NCBI GenBank assembly: GCA_905182985.1
Contig: CAJJDN010000140.1
Location: 261,108 to 325,107 of the forward strand
Direction: 5' to 3'
DNA from: Paramecium sonneborni
Taxonomy: Eukaryota > Ciliophora > Oligohymenophorea > Peniculida > Parameciidae
Length of the DNA: 64,000 nucleotides
Shown: piece after piece, positions 26,301 through 38,721 of the stretch
How the letters are laid out: each line of letters starts with the position of its first letter
How positions within the stretch are numbered: the first letter of the stretch is position 1
Made by a program: the position numbers and the translations under genes
Notes under the pieces: generated by a model
What the model was told of the DNA's origin: nothing
Seen by the model: the letters and a program-made list of their open reading frames with translations, nothing else
The model's database searches: none

Positions 26301-27396
26301 TTCTACCAATTATAAGAGTGTTTTATTTAGATGCAATTACTTATCTCTCTTATTATGTTATTGTTATTTTAAATTTTGGAAGCTATTACATAATATCTAT
26401 AATTTTTGAAGCAGATGTAAAATCAGCATACTACTTTAATATAATATCATTATGTTTTCTTATTTCATTAAATTCTTTGACTTTTAAGAGTATCTTATTG
26501 AAATTCTTTGTCATCCATTTTTGTTAAATTTTATCAAAATAATAATTATCAATTTCTTCATCAGATAATTTCTTTTAATCAATTTTTGTTGGATTCCATT
26601 TATAAAATTTATCTGAATTCAACTTTTCATTAAATTAACATTCTCCCCATTTATCTATTTCATTAAAATAAAATAATGGTTTTTCACAATAGAACTATTT
26701 TTAGTTTCTACGTATTTAGGTATCTATAATGAATTTAAATAAGTACTAGTTTAACAACTAATTGATCTATAATCAATAGATGATGGAATTTATTAATATT
26801 TTTTATGGTAATCTGCAAGTTTACAAAAAATAGTTTCATAATTTTTACCAATTCCAAATGTAATGAAATTTATTACATGATCAAATTTAAATCCGATTAA
26901 CTATTTATATTAAAATTCTTATACTTTATCTTATTATACAACAGGTTTATCTTCTAAATTTATTTCAAAATAAATATAATAATTCTCAGGAGTTATACAA
27001 CAAAAATATTTTTAAAAACAATAGCATAAAAAACAAGAAATCTGTTTTGTATTTGTAATTGGTGATTATGGACAAAAAAACCCTTAACCAATAACCACCA
27101 TATAAGACATTATTTAAAAAGCATTTTGAAATTCTTAAAGCAGATCCTCTAAAAATAATTCTATTTTAACAATAATCAAGATCCATACCATTAATTTATA
27201 TAGTCCAAATTGTTAAATTTTTGAAAAGCATTGAAAATTATTTTATTTCTTATGCTTAAATAATTCTCTCAATAATTTCTTGATTAGTTTTGTTCTCAAA
27301 TTCTTTATTCATCTCATTTATTTTAGAATTTATCATTCTTTTAGCTAATTCCATTTATTGTGTATACTCAAGTAATCGATTCTTGTTAGAATTCAT
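20321..27396 (-). CDS. giant UvrD-type SF1 helicase (TRANK1-like)
   Basis: The gene encodes 2,325 residues after four introns (27161-27188, 28 nt; 26724-26746, 23 nt; 25987-26008, 22 nt; 24427-24451, 25 nt), with no TGA before 20321-20323. All UvrD-family motifs are visible: Walker A LIIGRSGTGKTTC (about residue 348), Walker B YLFVDEIQDLP (about 738), QFCGDTAQTI, LTINFRSHNNIL (about 811), IEESKGLEFEDVILYN (about 912) and LYVAATRAKIRL (about 1013). The spacing between Walker A and B is long, as in TRANK1-like proteins. Just after the helicase core lie TPR-like helices (EEWFAVGMKMLANKYYDQAIKCF, split here by a Walker-free linker). The remaining 1,200 residues are all-helical and end in a coiled coil (NKQLQEQLNNIQEEQKNHA). 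SF1A helicases translocate along single-stranded nucleic acid; the substrate here is unknown. An apparent frameshift near 27110 disappears with the first intron. Confidence 0.88.
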
Positions 27397-28616
27397 GATA
27401 ATATAATTTGTTTATTATTTGTAATTCTTATAAATTTAAGTTTATATTTTCTTTTGAAAATATAACTAATGAGCTATTTTTATTTAGTTAATATTTAATA
27501 TATGTAATCAATAGTAAAAAGAGGTTTGAATAAACCTTTTTATATTTTTTATATGTTTTTTTTGGAATAATTGTCCTGATATATTTTGTTGGAATAAATG
27601 TTTTAAATTCTTATATAGTTCAACTATATATAAAATCACATAGATTTTTGTTTTGATCATATAATAGGTATATTTAGTATTATAATTATTTACTAAAATA
27701 TCAAAAGGACTTTTTTATAATATTTATCAATATTAATTTTATAGAAGTTATAGCCATAGTCATATACATGTAATAGGAATATTATTTTAATAATTAAATA
27801 AATTCTCTTCTTCTTCAAAATAGGATCTCATATAAATTTTTTAATCAGACCTAAATACTCTATTATAAGTAACTTTAAAAATAACTAAAATCAAAGAGAT
27901 TCTTATTTTAAATTGAATTTGTTCAATCTTAATGCCCTTTTAGCTCTATTAAGAAAATTAATAAATAAATGTAGAGGCCAATATTGATTTGTCTATTATT
28001 CAGCTAATTTTTATCAATATCAAAAAGTTGTTTGTTCAACCTTTTTTTATCATAGTGAAGATTATTTGCATTATTGTACAGATTACCATTAAATATTGTT
28101 GAATATTCTCATCATCATTCTTCAATAGAGATTATGAACAAAATTAATAAGGAACTATATTATACATGTCTGACTTTATCTTTAAGTTTTAACTTTGCTG
28201 TATTTATTTAATAGTATTATTTCAATCATAATTAGAATTATATATTTGTTGACAAGTAGATATATTTCTAATTCTGATTACATTCATGGAAATTTATCCT
28301 TAGAATTTGATACAAAAAAACATGATTAATAAATATTATATTTTTCAATTCCAGCTTTTATAATCATTTGATTTTTGATTCCATTTACTTTCATTTGCAT
28401 TAACTTTTATTCTGAGGAATCAACTAGATTAAATTAGATTGAGAAGACTAATCTGTTATATGTTTAATGAGTATTATGACAAAAGTTATTATTAGGAATT
28501 TATAAAATTTAAAAAAAACTATCATATCTTTATGAGATTTGGATATTAAATAAAAATGGAAAACATATTACAAAGCAACAGAATACAAGATTATAGAAGC
28601 ATGGACCATATTTATT

Positions 28617-28822
28617 TATTTTACTATTCACAAACATATTTGACCAGTGCTAAAACATAGTAATTGAGCAAATTTAACAAGTTTATATCAAGTGTATTTT
28701 TTTGATTTGATATGGTTTATTCTTCAAACCTAAAACTTAATAAATCATATTAATTTCAAATCTTAAAAGATTATTACTATTCGTAGTTTCTCATAAATTT
28801 AAATAGTAAATTTTCTCTAACA
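28617..28822. repeat. left copy of a 206-bp perfect duplication beside an N
   Basis: The 206 bases before the N at 28823 are, by eye, identical to 28824-29029. A perfect direct repeat meeting at a single N is the usual mark of two contig ends overlapping but not merged, so it is probably an assembly artefact and not a biological repeat. Confidence 0.85.
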
Positions 28823-28823
28823 N

Positions 28824-29029
28824 TATTTTACTATTCACAAACATATTTGACCAGTGCTAAAACATAGTAATTGAGCAAATTTAACAAGTTTATATCAAGT
28901 GTATTTTTTTGATTTGATATGGTTTATTCTTCAAACCTAAAACTTAATAAATCATATTAATTTCAAATCTTAAAAGATTATTACTATTCGTAGTTTCTCA
29001 TAAATTTAAATAGTAAATTTTCTCTAACA
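28824..29029. repeat. right copy of the 206-bp perfect duplication
   Basis: Second copy, offset 207 bp from the first. The sequence continues uniquely after 29029. True genomic length here is likely about 207 bp shorter than shown. Confidence 0.85.
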
Positions 29030-29499
29030 TTTATTTTTTTTTTCAATCTCCGAATTTTAATCCTATTATCGTAGTAAAGATACTTTCGATATTTAAGTAT
29101 ACTCTTTTATTTGAAATTTGGAGCAAATTAATTATCTAATCTTATAGTTCAATGTTTTTGTTTTAAAATAATATCTGATATAAAATAATGTATAATATTA
29201 TTCTTGTAAATAAATATGTGTTAATTTTGTAAACATATTTTTATCATAGTTCATTTTATAAAAACATAAATAAAAAGAAGATAAATTTTCATTCTTGATT
29301 TCTAAAAGTATTTTCGATGATTTATAAAGTGAATTTAAAAATCTTGATGAATATTTTGTTTAATTTTAAAAATAATTCTTGATTAAGAATTTTTAATTTC
29401 TTCAATAAGTTTTATAAATTCAATCTGGTCATATACTTTAATTGTTAATAAATAATTTTTCATTTTGGTTAAAGAATCTTATATAAATGATTAAGAATT

Positions 29500-31150
29500 A
29501 CCTTTGTTTTTAAAAGCTTAAGTATTTATTTTGGCAATCATTATTGACTAATCGTAATTTTATAAGGCTAAATCATATTTTTTAAGACTTTCTAAATAAT
29601 AATTTATTTGAGTAATTCATACCCTATTAAATGAAATTATAGAGAAACCTTTATATAAAAAGGCATCTGCATCATTAGGATTTATTTGTATTTCCTTATC
29701 ATAGCAATAAATAGCATCATTGAATTTTTATAAATCATGTATAGTCTACAAATTATAAATTATAGCTTTTTAAAAACAAAATATTTCTGATACTTTCTTG
29801 CAATAGGCAATAACATAATTAGGATCTATTTTTATTACCTTTTCATAGCAGTTAATTGCATCATTGTATTTTTGTAGATTGCATAATTAATTGCCTATGA
29901 AAATTAAATTATACATAAACTTTATTAAAATAAGCATCGGCATAAATAGGATTTATCTATATTGCCTTAATTGCATGATTGTATTTTTATAGATTTAGTA
30001 CAATGAATTGCCTATTAAAGTCAAATTATATATAAACCTTTATAAAAACAAGCAATTGCATAATTAGGATCTATTTGTATTGCCTTATCATAGCATATAA
30101 TTGCATCATTGTATTTTTCTAAATCATCTAATGAACAACCTATAAAGTAAAATCTTTATCATAAAGTTTTACGTTTTCTGTTTATAGCATGTAGATTTTA
30201 TGGTTCCTCATTTAATATTAAATCACATTATTAAAGAGCTGACTCGTATTACTTTTGTTAATTTAATACATCACCTAGAAAAATGAAAATATTAGAAAAT
30301 ACTTTTTGCTATTAAAATACATTTATTTTTCGCATTCTTTTTTAATTCTAATTCTGAATGATTGAATAAATCTATATAGAAGTTATTAATTATTTATTTA
30401 GCATATTCTCTCAAATTATATGCTTTCTAACATTGATTCATTTAATATAATGAAATACCTTTAAAAATATATAATAAAGTACTTTGAAAGAAGCTAGCAA
30501 ACGACTATTCTTTCTCTAATTACTTTAATCTTTTAAATAAAAATTCTTAGGCTTATTGCCATTTCTATTCATTTAGTTAAATACCATGAAATTTTTATTA
30601 TTATAATTCTATTCCTAATTGATTATTGATTGGATGAAATAACTTGCTGAAGTTTAATATCATATTTTGTTTTAAATCTAAATGTTTGGAATATTATTAT
30701 TATTGATCTTAATTAATGGCACTTATCATTCCTTTAATGTTAATTAATTAAATTCCTATAAATATTAAATTCTAAAAAAATATTAATTTAATTCTAATTT
30801 GTGATCTCATCTTAATTATTCAAATATTGATACCATTTCTTAATCAACTGTAAATCTTCTTTAATTTATTAATATTCTTATTATGATAAATATTCAGATA
30901 TCTTAATTAATTATTTGTGCATTTTTTCAATTTCTTTTTAATATTCTTCAAATTTAGTTTTAACAAAGGATTTATTCAATTAATCTGCTAAATTATTAAG
31001 ATTTTCTTTCGATTTGTTGATAAGATTTAAAATTAAACCAAATCATTTAAGATCTTTTTTACAATTATTGTGTGTGTGTGTTTTATTGGATCAGCAGCAC
31101 ATTAACTAAGGATTTGAATCTTTGCATCCAAAATTTAAACAATGTTAAAA
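29500..31150 (-). pseudogene. coiled-coil/TPR protein, decayed
   Basis: Several degenerate TPR units recur on the minus strand: EKYNDAIICYDKAIQIDPNY (about 30040-30110), QKYNDAINCYEKVIKIDPNY (about 29810-29870) and QKFNDAIYCYDKEIQINPND (about 29680-29740), with a KYNHAIKAIQINPIYADAYF remnant between. They fall in different frames or are separated by TGA, with no GTA...AG introns to connect them. Upstream (about 30400-31060) is a long Lys/Glu-rich coiled coil (NLINKSKENLNNLADQLNK), and a Cys/His remnant HCLNFGCKD lies near 31140. The order zinc site, coiled coil, TPR is another expanded Paramecium family. TPRs normally stack into a superhelical protein-binding surface; this copy is broken. Confidence 0.6.
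31069..31080. repeat. (TG)6 microsatellite
   Basis: A short dinucleotide run inside the decayed coiled-coil/TPR gene. It may itself mark one of the frame losses. Confidence 0.8.
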
Positions 31151-32589
31151 AATATGAGAATGGAATTGAAAATGTTTCAGAATTATATGAACAATATTAT
31201 TTAGAGATAAAAGTAATTCAAAATTGCAAAACTTAGGCTTACAAATTTATTGAGTTGAAAGGATTCTATTTTGTTTTTCTAAAGCATATTTTCCTATAGC
31301 AATACTATATTAAAATTAAAGTCCTTTTTTAAAAAAAATAGAATTGCGTCATGCTCCTGATCTATAAAAAACTCCAAATTGATCTTTTTCTATTTTACTG
31401 GACATTTCATCAACTTTTCCTTAATAATAAAAATGCTGATTCTCTATATTTGCAGTATAATTAATAAGTTTCCAAACCTTTTATTGCAATATAATTAAAT
31501 AAATCCTCATACATTAGCTAAATATTGTTTCATTTTTTCATTGCTAGTTTTTATGTCAGATAAATAGTTAAATGTTTTAATAGAAGATCTATAATATTAG
31601 AATAATTAAATGCATGTATATTCAAAGTTGTTTTTTAAATTCCATCATTCAATGCTAATAGAAATAATTTCTTAATTTAATAATGGAAACAAAAAATAGG
31701 CTTCTTAAGAAATATTTGATATTTATATTTATTTTTTAATTACCTGCCTATTAGTATTGCTACAATAAATTCATTAAAAATTATTTAAGAAATCATTTTT
31801 CAAGTAAAGGTTAAATAATGGAATTAAGCTTAAGAATGAATTAAAATATCATTCATTTTCTAATTCTTATATCATATAAAATTTTGCATGTTAACAAATA
31901 TATTTTTAACAATTAAACCTTAATTCTTTATCTTTTATGATTTAAGATTGATTAGATTGCTTTTTAATTTAAAAACCCATTTAAATTAAATGTAATTGAT
32001 AAAAATGAATTTGATTGATAATTCCTTCAATCCTATAAAAATTAGTTTGAGTATAAAAAATCTTAATTGAAAGTATAAATATTCTTGATATTTATTATTT
32101 TTTGTATATTAAATTAAGAGACTATTTAGTATATTTATTTTTGCAAGTAAATCTTATAGATCCTATCTATATTTTTAAATCATTTTCTTTTCTATTTTAG
32201 ATTATAAATGAACATATACTTTATAAGTTGCAATATTAGCATAGATCCTATAATATCAAATTATTAAATTTTTCTTCATCTTGATACCATTATTGATTTA
32301 GAAGGATTTTTTATAATAATGTGAATTTCTTATCGAAGTACAAATGTTGAGTTTTAACTGCATAATTATTTTTTCTTTAAAATTGTTAATAAATAATAGA
32401 TTTGAAAAATAGTGAGTATATAATTAAAAGAATCAAATAGTAAAAATAAAGTTTCGATCATATTAATATTCTATATATATTATATGGATTTAAATTGAAT
32501 ATTAAGTTTAATGTTAGGATTTAAAATGTGAGTATTCCTTTCAAGACTGACCCAAATATAATTCCTCTGTTATTATGGGAAAATCTAAA
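31151..32589. other. gene-poor stretch, nothing recognised
   Basis: Very AT-rich. No coding frame, RNA gene or repeat was supported on either strand. Confidence 0.4.
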
Positions 32590-32960
32590 TCAATATAAGT
32601 TCTTCTATTAATAAAACAGGCTTATTTTGAATAAAGTGAAAAATACACATAAAGGTATCTTATGTTCTATCTTTTCATCTTAAGAACTATCAATAGTCAT
32701 ACCATCCAGTTCAAACTTTATCTAATTATTACAGCAAAATACCTACCCTACAGTTCCTAGTTTATTTGGTTCTGGTAATTATTTTGCAATCCTCTTATGT
32801 GAGACTAACACAAGATATATTTAATAAGTAGCATCCGAATTTGGATCATATGATTATGTCCTTTATTTCTTTGAATTTTGATTATTGATTTGCCTTTTTT
32901 CTTAATTCAATACAAATAAATATATTATAATACTCTTTCTTAAATAAAAACTCTTAAAAA
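32590..32960 (-). CDS. unassigned coding-like segment
   Basis: A TGA-free minus-strand frame of more than 110 residues has balanced, protein-like composition: SYDPNSDATYQIYLVLVSHK, then RIAKQLPEPNKLGTVGQVFC, then KFELDGMTIDSS, ending after hydrophobic FFTLFKISLFY. This is quite unlike the Lys/Ile/Asn/Leu noise of the surrounding DNA and resembles a folded domain. I do not recognise the family and see no start codon; upstream exons or decay are both possible. The end is TGA at 32590-32592. Confidence 0.4.
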
Positions 32961-33481
32961 CTTAAATTTTTCTTTTAGTTTATTCATGCAATTGTTATAA
33001 ATTTACTGCAAATCATAAAATTTTTCTTCTTTCATTAAAGTTTATTGTTTCTTTACGTTTTATGCGTTGAAATATCATAAACAGGCACATTACCTTGATT
33101 TCTGAAATTAAGCAACTTTTAAATATGTGCTTATTGAAAGAGGATTCTTGATTTTCAATATGAACACAAAATATTCGATCAATTTATATTAATATGCTCT
33201 TTATAATGTATTTTTTGTTATTATTGTATCAAAATGAATCTATTTTACCATTAAACATAATTTGCAGCTTAAATTAATTAGGATATAATGGATGATGTAA
33301 ATTCAACTTACTATTAAACATATATAAATAATTTATGTCCAGAATGCGTTATTTAAATTGTTATAATTAAAATTTACTCCAAAATAATATAATTTAAATT
33401 TGGAAAATAAATAACTTATACATTTTAAAATTTTCTCAAACAAAAATGAAAATATGGTCTTTAATTTTGGCAAGCACTATC
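32961..33481. other. intergenic, nothing recognised
   Basis: No supported frame or motif in this AT-rich stretch. Confidence 0.35.
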
Positions 33482-33928
33482 TCAAATATGCAAATGTAAT
33501 AAATTTTTTGAAAATATTGTACTTTAATTAATCAGTTTAAATCGCATCTTTAGCATTTAAGCGAATTACTTTAGATTTCCTTTGATTTAGTTAAATGATA
33601 ATTTTTATCTTAAACTATAATTCTATAAATCATCATCTTCTAAAAATTCAATGTTTGTTTCGGAATAACTCCTTTACTAATTATCAGGTGGAATTGAGAT
33701 TTGAGAATCACCAAGTTCAAGTTTAATTTCTGATTCACTAAATGGATTGAGATTGTAAATTAATGAATGATTTGAAATCTGATGAATTGAGAGATTATCA
33801 TCATTATAGTGCACTTCTTCCCTCTCATAATTTATGCAGACATCCCTCAAAGTCGCTTGAAATAATCTTTGTTTCTATTCAGCTGATAACAATGGATTTT
33901 AATGAACAAAGAAGTATAGCAATAGCAT
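33482..33928 (-). CDS. hypothetical acidic protein with hydrophobic N-terminus
   Basis: A single frame of 148 residues starts with a short hydrophobic run (MLLLYFFVHQNPLLSA), followed by an acidic, Ser/Asn-rich body (INYEREEVHYNDDNLSIHQI, SEIKLELGDSQISIPPDN, NIEFLEDDDL) and a basic tail. It lies 129 bp beyond the end of the Cys-rich membrane gene on the same strand. The body resembles cytoplasmic tails of ciliate multi-pass membrane proteins, so it could be the 3' exon of a lost copy. A TGA just upstream of the ATG in the same frame limits extension. No family recognised. Confidence 0.4.
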
Positions 33929-34057
33929 AATATGTAAATTACTCTATCAGCCATAATAAATCCAAATATCAATATTCATTATTATAAATAATATTAAATA
34001 GACAATTTGAATCTTATAATGAATAATTTACTCACTCAAAGAAAGAAAACTTTACTA

Positions 34058-37000
34058 TCATTTTTGAAGGTTTTCTTTATTATAAAGTTTCCTATCATCT
34101 ACTAAATTAATTCGTCTTTCAGGTATTATCTTAAATGGTTATTTTTTTAGTCCATTAGAGGTTATTTAATACTATTGATTCTGTAAGTTGTTCTCGAGCT
34201 TTTAAACTTGACTCTTTGATTCCTAATTAGTGTTTTTAGTTTTTAATAGCTTACCCAGTAAGAATTTCAATTTGTAATATAAAGATTGTATTATTAAGAC
34301 ACTTAACACAATTATTTCAAAAAAAATAGCCAAAACTACAAAAGCTATAATAATCCATCCAATTATTGTAAGATTATTTTCTATGAAATTGATATTTTTT
34401 TAATCATGAATTGCTAATAAAACAGCAATTAGTATAATTGTATTTAAGCTGAGCTCTGAAATAAAATGAGTCAAATATATCATTTTATTTGAAAAAGGAT
34501 TCATATAAAATAATAATATAAAACCTAATGAACTTGTTATAAAACATAATGATGTTTGAATCAAAGGGTTGTTATAAAATTGTATCATGAAAAATATGTA
34601 CAATATTTTTCTTAATAACCCTATTAATTTATAATAATATCCAAATGAAATCTCTGTATTAATTTCTTCATAATAAATTTCATACTATTCTTTAAATTTT
34701 TAGTTCTCTGCTAAAAGTCTATGGATATTGAGGGTTTAAACTTATTAATATAGTTGATAACAAATTAATCCTATTGAAATGAATGCTAATCCATGATTGA
34801 AAGCGATAATAATATTTTCAATTTGCTTGGCGAAAGTTAATTATAATACAATTGCTAATGTAATATCCAAAAAGCTAAGGTTAATCGTTGATTTAATTCT
34901 ATTTTTGAATATTTTATTAATTGCTATTAATCTGATAACCATTTTAGAAGTGATTTAGTTGTACTAAATTTTAAATTACTTTTATTTAGTATTAGTTTTT
35001 AAAGTAATTATTTTCTATAAATTAAATATACTAAAATGTTTGCTCTTAACAATAATCTATTTTTTAAAAATAGAATCTAGAATTTAAAATAATATTAAAA
35101 TCAAATAATTTATAACATAAAATGCTATTGCTGAACATATAAACATAAATGATACTTGGACATTGTTGATAAATAATGGATTTATACCTTTATTTTAAAA
35201 TCGTAAAGGGGCTTAGAAATAATAATCACATCCTGGTTGATTCCATCCTTAAAAAGTTGGAAAATCTAATATTTAAGACCAATCACTTAATAAAAAAAAG
35301 TATTCAGCCACAAATGGATACCTGACATTTAAGAAATAAAAATTATTTATCCAACTTAAAACTTCTAATATACCCCATAAATATTCATATGTTTCAGTTA
35401 TTATAGATAAAGGAATGAGTATAAGTATTAACAAACCAAAATTCTCCATATAGATTTAGATTAATTCTGCTTAAGCCTATTCAGTATCTGATCTAATAAT
35501 TTATTCTTCTGGTTCAATAGAAAATTTAACTAAAAATTAATCAAATTCATTCAAAATTCTAAAAGATTAGACTGAAAGTATTAAGATCACATGTATAGTA
35601 TTATATTTGAATATTGAAGTTGAATATGAAAATTGAAAAACGCAAGTTTGATTAATTTTTGTAAAGTTATACTAAAAATTTTCAAGTTTATAACGATCAA
35701 TAGTAATATTGGCCGATTAACATTATACAATAAGATCTATATCTTATAAGTAGATGGAATATGAGTTATTTCCTTTGAATTCCCATCTTTTTTGTGAATT
35801 TAATATTTCTTCAGAGTATTCAATTTAACACTCTGAATTGCATCCATCATTATTCTCTTAATTTCCATCATCACATGCTTCATATTCTTTTATTTAAATT
35901 CCATCTCCACATTTAGAAATACACTACTTTAATTAAATATCAGTGTAAAGACCAGGAAATAGTTCACATAATTCACAATCATTTCTGTAACAAGAGGTAC
36001 ATAAATTTGATTGATCTTTACAAGTAATACAATAAGGATCACAAAGAAGACATTCATCATTGGATGGATAATAACCATCGAAACAGCTTATACATTAAAG
36101 TTTATCATTTGATATTCGTTAACAGTTAGTACAATTTCTATCACAAGTTTAGCAAGGAGATAATCCTAATTTAACACAAATATATCCATCTGCTTATTTA
36201 CAATTTACACATCCTATTTAATTATAATTATCACATTCTTCTGTATATTCATTAACTAAACCATCCCCACAATATGAATAACAATTATTATCTTCATTGT
36301 AATATCCTTAATTACATTGAAGACAAATCCCTAAATGACACACTGCACACTTTTATTAAGAATATTCTTCATCATTATCACATTTATTAAATTTAATTAA
36401 TTAACAATATGAACATCCATCAAAATTATCTAAATTACTATCATCACATTCTTCTTTCCCTCTAATAATAGAATCACCACATATAGTTTCACATTAATTA
36501 GTGATTGAATTTATATAGAAACCTTTATGACATTCGATACATGTTTTAAAGATACAAATTTCACATGATAATTCACATAAATTTTATAAGTATTGTAATG
36601 GTGTAACATCAATAATATCAAATTCACTAATAATTGGATTTTATTTAAATTAACATTCTCCCTTTATACAAAAACTACAATTCTACTCACATTAAAACAT
36701 GCATAAATAACATCCATCAAAGGGTTCTAGATTTCCATCATCACATTCTTCATTATCTAAAACTAAATTATCACCACAAATAGGAATGCAAGGGTTTTAT
36801 TATTAGTAATAATTAAATTAATCAAAAATATATCCTCTTCCACATTAAATTGATGTCACTTTAAAGTTTTAAATTCCACAAAATGATTATTCAACATTAC
36901 CATCACAATGAAAAAGAATGTTCAATTCATTTTATATATCGGATTGATAATAAATTAATTAAGTTACAATAAATTTTTACGTCTTATAATCGTTATCCCA

Positions 37001-38664
37001 ACTATGATCTTCTAATACATTTTAATTGGTTTATAAGACTAATGTTTATTAATTATTATTATTAATAGTAAAATGTAATGAATTTTATTGAACCTAGTTA
37101 TTTCCCAAAAAGACTTCAAAACTTAATTTTATTGCTTATTCTTATTCAGTTAATTTTATATGAAATTTAAATTTTGCATTTACCCAAACGAATGGTCCAC
37201 CAAATATTCTTTTATTAGGAATGTAAGCAAAGTAGATACCAGAACCTTTTTGAAAATTTAGAGAATTACTTTGACCATCCTAAAGAGTAAATAAATTATC
37301 AATTCGTTCTTTTGTTGTTGAAATATCAAAAAATTCTCTAACCAATATTTACCAAAATAAATGTTCTAAATCATCTAATTTTTCATCTAATTCAAAACAA
37401 ACATTTTATACCTCTTTTGTGGATTCAGGACATCTATCAATACATTAACCATTATATAACTTCTTATATGAGTCACAAATTTGACATTAATTATAATTTT
37501 TACAAATTTAACAAAATTAAACACATAATTCCTATTCTAATATAAAATCTTTTATTTCAGATAATGAATTTGCTTCTGAACTCTTAAATTTAATAATAAA
37601 ATCAGTTGAATCAATTTTATAATTTAACTCGATTCTAATATTATTACTTCCTTTATAAATAAAAGCAACTTTTGTATCAGGATCTATGTATTGAATTATT
37701 TAATTAATGTTGAAATTTAAGATTAATTTTTAATTAAAATATATTAAAATATTCTAATTAATTGAAGAGCTGCTGAAATATAAGGTAAATAACATTCTTA
37801 AAGAAATAGCTGATTATTGCAAATTAATTTTAATTAATTCAATTTCGTGTGTCGATGTCTAAACACTAAATGTTATCCCAATCTACAATAATCCTTAAAA
37901 TAAATAAAACATGTACTATTATTTTATAAACAGACATAATCTTCATCGTAACTGTAACCAATAGGGCACTCTTATAAACAACCTTCAGGAATTTTTAAGA
38001 ATCGTTAATTATCTAACTTTACGCACGAATCACAGATATTGGAATTAACTATTATTCCACTATAGCAATTGGTACAGCTATCCTTTTATTAATTATAACA
38101 AGTTTTGCAAGTTTTGTAACATCTATTATAAAAGATCTAAACATTTCTTAACAAATATGCTTCATTATCATAACCTTAAGTTAATATACTATGCAATTTT
38201 ATCTTTATTTAGTTATTTGAATGAGGTTATTGAATTATAAATGTTTCTCCCATTTAACAGTTCCAATCTTATCTATTAATGTAGCTGCATTAAACTGTCT
38301 TTCCAAATGGACAATTTTTATAAGGCTGCTTAAAATATTATAACTTTTCTGAATCATCAATTATTATTTTGGTAGGTTCATTATCATCAACACTACCAAA
38401 TGCATAAATATCTAAATAAATTTACATCTCAAAATGAGGAATACTAGCACTGACAATTACTTCTACTTCATTGCATTTATAATCTATTCTAATAGCATCT
38501 GATCCCTTTTGACACTTCTCAGTCTACATAATGCCTTAGCTTGGTGAATTGCATTTCCAATCTCCATATGATGAAATATCTTTTGAATTAAAGTATTCAT
38601 AAAGCTACTCTTTCTAATAAGCAATATTTAAAAAGTAAAGAAATGATAGATAATTCAAGTACAT
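34058..38664 (-). CDS. Cys-rich multi-pass membrane protein with CGDG/ECDDGN repeats
   Basis: The gene encodes 1,527 residues after one 23-nt intron (37894-37916). It begins with a short signal-like segment (NYLSFLYFLNIAY). The extracellular part alternates beta-sandwich-like segments with CxxC repeats (RCYKTCKTCYNQQKDSC; CQICKNYNQCQICDS) and at least four CGDG...ECDDGN units (CGDNLVLDNEECDDGN, CGDSIIRGKEECDDSN, CGDGLVNEYTEECD, CGDGIQIKEYEACDDGN), the pattern of the Myxococcus-type Cys repeat (DUF4215). From about residue 1065 there are roughly seven hydrophobic segments (for example FGLLILILIPLSII, SFMFICSAIAFYVINYL, WIIIAFVVLAIFFEIIVL), then a basic cytoplasmic tail ending RRINLVDDRKLYNKENLQK. 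Likely a cell-surface or ciliary receptor/adhesion protein; ligand unknown. It belongs to the same broad class as the gene at 45785-54368. Confidence 0.85.
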
Positions 38665-38679
38665 AATTTTAAATAAATT

Positions 38680-38721
38680 AAATATTATTTCTTATGAATT
38701 TAATATTATTTCTTATGAATT
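38680..38721. repeat. tandem pair of a 21-nt unit
   Basis: The 20-nt word AATATTATTTCTTATGAATT occurs at 38681-38700 and again at 38702-38721, a 21-nt period. It lies 16 bp upstream of the start of the Cys-rich membrane gene (minus strand), so it sits in that gene's promoter or 5' leader. A regulatory role is only a possibility. Confidence 0.7.

Larger units (their letters stand above)
27397..29499. other. 2.1-kb gene-poor stretch containing an assembly gap
   Basis: No frame with coding character was supported on either strand. A few hydrophobic readings exist but have no start or family features. A single N at 28823 with a perfect flanking duplication is described separately. Confidence 0.45.

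Noticed and set aside
27090..27200. Frameshift at a T7 run in the helicase gene
   Set aside because: Removing the canonical 28-nt intron 27161-27188 puts the downstream frame in phase and makes total coding length divisible by three, so no indel is needed.
28617..29029. Biological tandem repeat or mobile-element direct repeat
   Set aside because: Perfect identity and an N exactly between the copies point to an assembly join; no target-site duplication or transposase is nearby.
35285..35305. Apparent one-base frame loss in the Cys-rich membrane gene
   Set aside because: Recounting gave A8, not A7, in the plus-strand run at 35292-35299; the frame is continuous there.
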